Assembly: GCF_947179165.1 (NCBI RefSeq)
Contig: NC_077240.1
Coordinates: forward strand, 29,932,001-29,996,000
DNA from: Solanum dulcamara
Lineage: Eukaryota; Streptophyta; Magnoliopsida; Solanales; Solanaceae
Direction: 5' to 3'
DNA: 64,000 bases
The first letter of the stretch is position 1. Each line of letters opens with the position of its first letter. Shown one piece after another: positions 57,420-64,000 of the stretch. The translations under genes were made by a program, and so were the position numbers. A model generated the notes under the pieces. That model worked only from the letters and a program-made list of their open reading frames with translations, made no database searches and was not told the origin of the DNA.

Positions 57420-58379
57420 CTAGGGAAAATAGGGATAAAGTAGAGATAGGGCAATACCTGTCTCGATGAACAATTGAGGACACTTGTCTCGCATGTCCTT
57501 CTCAGTCTCTTAAGTAGCTTTCTCTATCGAACGATATTTCCATTGCACTTTAACCATATTAATCTCTTTAGTCCTCAACTTTTGGACATCACAATCAAGG
57601 ATTGCAACTGGTTTTTCCTCATACTGAAGGTCTTTGTTTAACAATACCGAGTCCTATTTAATGATGTAGTACCCATTCCTATGGTAATTTTTCAATATCG
57701 ACACATGGAACACCGGGTGTACCCCAGACAAACTAAATGGTAAGGCAAATGTGTAAGCCATGGCCCTATATAGTCAAGAATTTCAAAAGGGCCAATATAG
57801 CGAGGACTGAGTTTGCCCTTCTTGACAAACCTCATTACCCCTTCGATTGGTGACACTTTTAGAAGTACCTACTCACTAGCCTCGAATGTCATATACCTCA
57901 CCTTATGATCAGCATACTCTTTCTGACAACTTTGAGAAGCTAGGAGCCTAGCTTGAATGCTCTTTACCTTATCCTGAGCATCCCTCACCAAGTCCACCCC
58001 CAATGGCTCCACTTTCCCTGCTTCAAATCACCCTATGGGAGACCTGCATCCCCTCCCATAAAGGGCTTCAAATGGTTCCATATCAATGCTGGAGTTAGCT
58101 ATTTTTGTAGGAGAACTCACATAGGGGCAAGAACTTGTCCCAATATCCACCCAAGTCAATCACACATGCCCTCAACATATCTTTTAGCACTTGAATGGTC
58201 CTCTCTAATTGCCTATCTGTCTGTTAATGGAAAGTTGTACTGAAAGTGAGTTGAGTACCCAACTTTTCATGCAACTTAACCCAAAATTTGCAAGTGAACT
58301 ACATTCCACAGTCTAAAATGATAGAGAGGGGCACCCCGTGCAACCTTACTAACTTTTTTACATAAATCCTGGCTAGTTT
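57420..58379 (-). pseudogene. Gypsy chromovirus integrase C-terminal part and chromodomain, decayed
   Basis: The minus strand reads 'LARIYVKKLVRLHGVPLSII', the middle of the integrase core, then '[16 protein letters not shown]' and '[15 protein letters not shown]', then the 'VRDAQDKVKSIQARL' and 'QKEYADHKVRY' region. It ends in a segment 'ETEKDMRDKCPQLF', which corresponds to the tail of a chromodomain (family: ATWE-x-EEDM-R-x-x-YPxLF). Many stops and frameshifts are present. It continues directly into the 3' LTR (L8). The preceding part of the integrase is found inverted at 58380-58776. Confidence 0.88.
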
Positions 58380-58776
58380 GAGTGCTCCACTTTAAGGGGA
58401 GGAATTGTGTTCCTCGGGTGGATGGCTTGATTCAGAAAATCTTGTTTGAATCTCATGGTTCATGATATTCTATTCACCCTGGAGTCACTAAGATGTATCA
58501 AGACTTGAAATATCTATATTGGTGGCTAGGTATGAAGAAAGACATAGTTGAATATGTATCCAAGTGTCAGAACTGTCAAAAACTGAAATATGAGCACCAA
58601 AGACCTGCATGTTTGCTTCAAAGAATGACAGTTCCTAAATGGAAGTGGGAAAGAATAGCTATGGACTTTGTGGTGGAACTTCACAAGACTTTGGGAAAGT
58701 AAAACTCAATTTGGGTGGTGGTTGATAGACTAACAAAGTAAGCACATTTCATTTCGATTAGAGTAGGCTATAATGC
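58380..58776 (+). pseudogene. Inverted integrase N-terminal segment of the same Gypsy element
   Basis: On the plus strand this reads 'VLHFKGRNCVPRVDGL' and then '[17 protein letters not shown]', with the HHCC zinc-finger cysteines in 'CQNCQKL', followed by 'WERIAMDFVV' (start of the integrase core) and 'VDRLTK...AHF' to 'VGYNA'. The upstream neighbour on the minus strand ends at 'DAGV' and the downstream neighbour on the minus strand begins at 'LARIYVKK', so these three pieces join perfectly if this segment is flipped. Two stops interrupt it. Confidence 0.9.
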
Positions 58777-59048
58777 ACACCTGCATCAAGTGTTGAATCT
58801 TGAGCCTTGCCCATCTGTACCTTTCCTCTGATTTCATTTAAGTGCACATCCTCAAACTGTTTGGCTTTGATCTCTTCTATAAAAGTGGGCCTTAGATCAA
58901 CACTAGCTATCTCCCTACTTTTCTCTGAGATGCCTAGCCTCATGAATCTAGCCTCCAAGGCTTGAATTTCTCTAGTTAGAGGCCTCTTAAGGGCTCCCAA
59001 ATAGGCTAAACTACCCATGCTAATCAGTTTGCCTTACCTGGATAATAC
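58777..59048 (-). pseudogene. Gypsy segment between RNase H and integrase, copy 1
   Basis: The minus-strand frame has 'GSLAYLGALKRPLTREIQ', 'LRPTFIEEIKAKQFED' and 'KAQDSTLDAGV'. This is the connector after RNase H in chromoviruses. It belongs to a tandem duplication whose second copy is at 59390-59640. Confidence 0.85.
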
Positions 59049-59052
59049 TGGT

Positions 59053-59206
59053 GTAACACCCCAAAAGTATCTACGCTAAGATCTGAACTATTTTTTGTCT
59101 ATGTATAGGCCCGAATCCAATAAATTCTATTGTAATATAATTTTTATGACTGATTCTTTAGTGTTTGAAGTATATTTGAAGTGAATTAGGGTCACACTTA
59201 GCTACA
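59053..59206 (+). mobile_element. Partial LTR start (first copy of the L9 start)
   Basis: TGTAACACCCCAAAAGTATC and 140 further bases match the start of L9 at 59662. It stops abruptly at 'gggtcacacttag', where duplicated integrase sequence begins. Confidence 0.8.
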
Positions 59207-59655
59207 TATTCAACTATATCTTTGTTTATACCTGGCCACCAATATAGATATTTCAAGTCTTGATACATCTTAGTGACTCAAGGGTGAATATAATATCGCG
59301 AACCATGAAATTCAGACAAGATTTTTTAAATCAAGCCATCCACCCGAGGAACAAAATTCCTACCCCTAAAGTGGAGCACCCCACCTGAATCAAACGTTGA
59401 ATCTTGAGCTTTGCCCATCTACACCTTTTCTCTAATTTCATTTAAGTGCACATCCTCAAACTGCTTGGTTTTATCTCTTCTATGAAAGTGGGCCTTAGAT
59501 CAACACTGGCCATCACCCTACCTTACTCTGAGATGCCTAGCCTCATGAATCTGGCTCCAAGGCCTGAATTTCTCTAGTCAGGGACCACTTAAAGGCTCCC
59601 AAATAGGCTAAACTACCCATGTTAATCGGTTTGCCTTACCTGGATGATACTGGTG
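59207..59655 (-). pseudogene. Second copy of the Gypsy RNase H-integrase segment, uninverted
   Basis: On the minus strand this reads, with stops and shifts, 'GSLAYLG' through the connector region, then 'GVLHFRGRNFVPRVDGL' and '[11 protein letters not shown]' to 'KDIVEYVA'. Here the integrase N-terminal part follows the connector in the normal orientation, unlike at 58380-58776. It is truncated before the integrase core. Confidence 0.88.
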
Positions 59656-59661
59656 TAATAC

Positions 59662-61636
59662 CCCAAAAGTATCTACGCTAAGATCTGAACCATTATTTGT
59701 CTGCATATAGGCCCGAATCCAATAAATTCTATTGTAATATAATTTTTATGACTGATTCTTTAGTGTTTGAAGTGTATTTGAAGTGAATTAGGGTCATAAT
59801 AATCCTCTAGCATAAAGTTGAGTTGGAAGCTTTCTTACTAATTGAGTTTCTATATAAAATTTTACTTGGGTCAACTTCAAATGATCATATCTCCTTGGAT
59901 ATAATGAATTAGGTGGCCCATTACCTATCAAATTAAATTTATTTGACTATTCTTTCTAACTCCATAGAATTTACCTCATTTGGAGCTTGGAGTAAAAAGT
60001 TATAACCATTTTACAAGAGACTGTCAGACTATCAGAAGTTACGGGTCAACATTACGACTCCTGGAGATTTTTATGGGTCGTAGAAATGACCTGTAGAACC
60101 TTGAAACACTTACAAAAGTTTTAGTCTTTGGGGTGTTTTCTACGAGTCTTGATTACGATTCGTAAGAATTCTTACAACTCGTAAAAAGGACCCGTAGAAC
60201 CTCCAAAACACTTTTAAAAATTCCAAAAGTAAAGTCAATCCTACGGGTGATGAAGATGACTTGTCAAAGAGACTACGAGTCATAGGAGAGATTGAGAGAC
60301 TCAATTTTTTCAGTTTGACAGGACGAGTCATATAAACGACCCGTCAAAGTTTCAACGAGTCTTAGAAATGAGCTGTATACGGCCAAAAATTAGATTTGTA
60401 TAAAGGATAGTTTGGTCTTTTCCAACCCTTTACCAATCAAAACCTCACCATTTTAGGACTATTTTGGTTCCCTTAACAGTAACCTATATGCCTAATCCCT
60501 TATAGTTTATTTAAGACCAACGATTGGAGAAGAGAAAGAAGCTAGGGTTCGAGCGTTCACTCCCATATTCCAACTTTTGATTTTTCTTTGAGTTCCAGGT
60601 ATGTAAGGCTACCCATAACGTGGATTGAGTTTATTCACGTGCCCTACATCTCTAGTATTCTTAGTTGAGATGATTTTCAAAGTTCCATGAATCAAGTTCT
60701 TGAATTAACTATCATTCCTATTGAGTTCGTATGTAAATATCATTGTGTTATCGTGTATGTATTATGATATTCTTTGATAAGTTTCTTGCATTGAGTCTTG
60801 TGGAGAGTGTGGGTTCGTTTTTGCATTCATATGAACCCTAATTGAGATTTTATTATACATTATGCATTGACTGAGCTTTAAAGAATGAGTTATGAACGTT
60901 TTGCATTAAATATTTTATGCATTTATTTTGAGTTTAAAGAATAACAAGTGTCATCTTTGATTGAGAAAGGGTTGAGCATTAGTTGAGAAATCTTCTGAGT
61001 AGCATCTTGAGTATGAGCATTCTAAGTATAAATGAGTTGAGCAATATTTCATTAAAATGTCTATTTTGAAATTGAGTTGAGAAGTCAAATTGTATTTTAT
61101 TTTAAATGCAATATTTGAGTTGAGTTTTGAGCTAAGTCCAAAAGAGACTAAATGAGTATTTTGAGTATTTTACTCACTTGATGTATATGAGCATAATAAA
61201 GTATTTTGGGAGTAGTATTGAGCACCGATATAGGGTGAGCCTATAAACTACATGGCCAGCATAGGGTAGATATCATTCCTCTCAAGTCCCAAAATGATGG
61301 ACTGTGATTGATTTTGGATCCATTGAGTTGAGCGTCCTTTACTCTGGCAAGGTATTGGACGGCTGTGGCAACAAGAGTTCTTAAGCGTTGTACCATCACT
61401 AGCTCATAAGTGATAGTTGTCAGTTAGAGAACCTCCTATAGAGTAAATTATTATACTTCCTATATGGAGTTATATCTCTTATTGCATATTATTTAAAGCA
61501 TTATATTATTCTACTTTATGCTTTATTGAGTTGAACTATTTTCAGAATTGAGTCCTATGAGTTGAGTTGAGTTAGTTATCGTTAAGTAAGTTTCCTTTCA
61601 TCCATTTTACATACTCGTATATTTCATGTACTAATG
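59662..61636 (+). mobile_element. L9: LTR-like unit, 3' end cut by L10
   Basis: It starts TGTAATACCCCAAAAGTATC and follows L5 in order (for instance 'aatcctctagcataaag' at 59810). It has a word cluster at 60030-60365, a donor-like CCAGGTATGTAAG at 60596-60608, and breaks off after 'catgtactaatgc', the counterpart of 43470-43482 in L5, where L10 begins. No coding capacity. Confidence 0.7.
60030..60365. repeat. ACGAGTC/GACCCGT word cluster inside L9
   Basis: Words of the type 'tacgagtc', 'aactcgta', 'gacccgta', 'acgggtc' and 'gacgagtc' occur about twelve times in both orientations within 330 bases, so many short hairpins are possible. Confidence 0.65.
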
Positions 61637-64000
61637 CTGTCATGATCCAAAAATCGAAGTCATGATGGCACACATCCCAAATCTCATCCGGATGTGTAAG
61701 CACAAAAAAATAAAACCATATGAGATAATAAATGGACAACAATGAAATTATCTCAAAACCTGTTGTCATAAGTATAAATTGCATCTCTCTGAATAATACA
61801 ACATAAGTTTCTGAATGATACAAAAGACTAAAAAAATAAAGATAGACTAGTGACAATTCGAATCCCGGGACCTCACCACTAATCTGAGAATACACAATCT
61901 GCTAAAATATTAGCTGCCATATGAGGTACCTTGACTAGTATATGCATTAAAAGGGACACAAAAGTAGGGGTGAGCACAATCCATATGTACTCAGCAGGTT
62001 TTAGCCAACTGAGTATAAAGAATTAATCAAACCTATGAAATAAACTAAGGAACGCTTTCACCTACACACAGAAAAGTCCCACTCCGACATCGGTGCTGCC
62101 AATTTATATAAAATAGCATGAATAAATTAATCCCATAACAACATCTCATAATCACAATTAACCATATAATTCAAACAGTAAGGATATTAATGCAATGCAA
62201 TGCAATATAATGATGCAATGATGTGGTGGTATAGTGGAATCAAGACTGTCGCACAACCTATCATATACACCTGCTGAGCTGTGCTACCAAGCAGGACCCA
62301 TGGGGGTTCACAGACTATATAACTCAATCACAATATCTCATTATCCTTGCCACCTTCTCATGGTCAAGGGATCACAATGTATCCACTACCTTGCCGTAAA
62401 ACTACCTTGATTAGGAACTCAAGATACAAAGGTTTAAATATATTTCATTTTCTTTCTCAAATTTTTTTTCCATATTTCTCAACTTTCCATGTTTCATAAA
62501 ATGATGAATGTGGATGAATACATCAAAAAACATATGGCATGGAAGCAATATTCAACTCAACATATAGTACAAGGTTCAAAGTTCTAAAAACTTAACCTAC
62601 ACATGATACTCACCCTCAATAAATAGCAATGGGAAGGAAATATTTCAATATAAGTGTTCACCCCTTTCTCAACAATATTTTAATACTCAGGCATGCTCAA
62701 AACCCTCACTCAACTCCTCACGCAGGCATCGCAAGTCAAATAATATCCTCAAGCCTCTCTCCAAAGCTAATTATGAATCACATACTCTCAAAGCAAATAA
62801 GATAACAAATAAGGCCCCCACACACGGGCTATGAATACAAATAAGCCCCCACACAGCAACACATAAATAAATAAGCCCCCATACAAGCATCAAAATATAT
62901 ATAACATTCTCAACTCATACTACAATTTCATCCCGAAGTTTATAATATATGAATGACTAATTATCCTATCTCGGTCTCAAAGAAGGATAGCCAAAGCAAA
63001 CTCGATTGCCAAAACTGCACTCTAACACCTGTATCAGACAAGCAAATCTCTAATTCAACGCCTATAATGACAACCCACTATCAATAATGAAACATACACA
63101 TCACAAGGAGTCCAATGAGACTCATATTGATCGGTTTTGGAACCGGGAGTAAAATGATTCAAAAACTAATTATTTTTGAAAAGGGTTTGTAATTTTATTT
63201 AAAAATTATATTCTACACATTGAGTAGAGTTCGTGGCTAAAAATTCTATTAAAATCGAGCAAGATTCGAGTTCCAAATCTTGAAAATATAATTTTCTAAT
63301 TTAGAAGAAAATCCCATAAGTCACCTTTGAAATCTTGATTTAAAGATATTTTGGAAGATAATAATTGCAGAAACTGGAAAAGAATAATCTCACCACGATG
63401 TTCCTTGCGGAAAAACTCATAATTTAGATCCAAGAATCATAAAAAATGGAGCTAAGATGACCAAGAAACAATCCTCCAAAATTTATTAAAATTTCAACTC
63501 GAAAATAATAAAGGCAACGGCTAGATTAGCGAAGTTACCTCACATAAAGCTCCTAATCAAGTTTATGAGCTCACCATTGGATTCCTACAAAAAAACTACA
63601 TAATTTCAAGCTTTGATTTATTGAATTTGGATCTAAGATGGCCAAGAAATCATCTTCCAAAATTTATAAAATCCTGAATCCGAAAATGGTTGAGGCAACC
63701 TCTAAAACATCAAATCTTACCTCCAAAGAAGCTTCTAATCAACACCAATAGACTCCCTTATGAAATTCTATTGAGGATAGCCTCTTGAATCACCAGATTT
63801 GGCCTTGAAAAGCTCAAGAAATGAAGGTTCCAAGTTGAGAGAAAAATCTGCACTTTTGCGCTAGATTTTTCTGATTTTTGCATTATTTAAAGTCTCCGAA
63901 CGGACCCTCAGAATTCGTTTGGAACCCGATAAAAATAAACCAGATATGCTACCCCACTAAATTCTATATTCTGAATTTAATGGCGCATCTTAAATTATCA
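61637..64000 (-). mobile_element. L10: LTR-like unit running off the window
   Basis: It starts TGTCATGATCC with 'gaagtcatgatggcac' and continues beyond 64000. The last 110 bases match the reverse complement of L2 at about 13600-13740, so the two are close relatives. Three diverged 'aataagcccccacac' repeats lie at 62810-62885. The 107-codon frame at 61572-61895 spans the L9/L10 junction and is chance. Confidence 0.65.
62810..62885. repeat. Short repeats 'ataaggcccccacaca' in L10
   Basis: 'aataaggcccccacacacgg', 'aataagcccccacacagc' and 'aataagcccccatacaag' follow at intervals of about 30 bases. Confidence 0.75.

Overview
This window is nuclear DNA from a flowering plant, very probably a member of the Solanaceae and most likely Solanum-like. 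That assignment rests on AT-rich non-coding DNA, a chloroplast-import receptor gene, plant hAT, Copia and Gypsy remnants, and many long LTR-like repeats whose ends read TGTCACGATCC or TGTCATGATCC at one end and TGTAACACC or TGTAATGA at the other, a repeat type I recall from nightshade genomes. The species cannot be fixed by eye.

Only one clearly intact host gene is visible: a TOC159-type GTPase receptor of the chloroplast outer envelope (21101-25222, + strand, 1373 residues, one uninterrupted reading frame). Everything else I recognise is mobile-element sequence, a decayed BTB/POZ gene (37452-38590), a DUF4283-like fragment (40554-40979), and a duplicated short segment of unknown origin (28200-28364 plus 31824-31925, and 40192-40455).

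Layout. 1-9017: AT-rich DNA with a clean hAT-type MITE (2072-2381), a foldback-like element (1150-1850) and two related MITEs head to head forming a large palindrome (3468-5096). 9018-19330: three long LTR-like units, one with a perfect 5-bp target duplication, the third interrupted by a Gypsy reverse-transcriptase scrap. 19331-25422: TOC159 with a repeat-rich upstream region and a strong G-quadruplex motif after the gene. 26960-32677: Copia integrase scrap, another MITE, a structurally complete 3.46-kb hAT element with 8-bp target duplication, and an LTR tail. 33054-36713: an internally deleted Copia element with LTR sequence at both ends. 37080-40979: BTB pseudogene, duplicated segment, DUF4283 fragment. 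41593-51315: LTR-like units, a degenerate GGTCTCGAGTC-type array split by one of them, and a truncated second hAT copy. 51316-55672: a different LTR-like sequence and a foldback repeat dense in GATACA/TGTATC. 55676-64000: the rearranged 3' half of a Gypsy chromovirus with its LTR, a tandem duplication, a precise internal inversion, and two more LTR-like units.

The ten LTR-like units (called L1-L10 here) cover about a third of the window. Compared with each other they share an order of parts: a cluster of short self-complementary words, then a splice-donor-like GGTAAGT/GGTATGT, then a short-period minisatellite. The sequence of the words and the period of the minisatellite change from unit to unit while their place in the unit does not. 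One unit (L8) abuts a Gypsy chromodomain, which supports the reading that the set are LTRs of chromovirus-type Gypsy elements. No CRISPR, rRNA or tRNA gene was seen.
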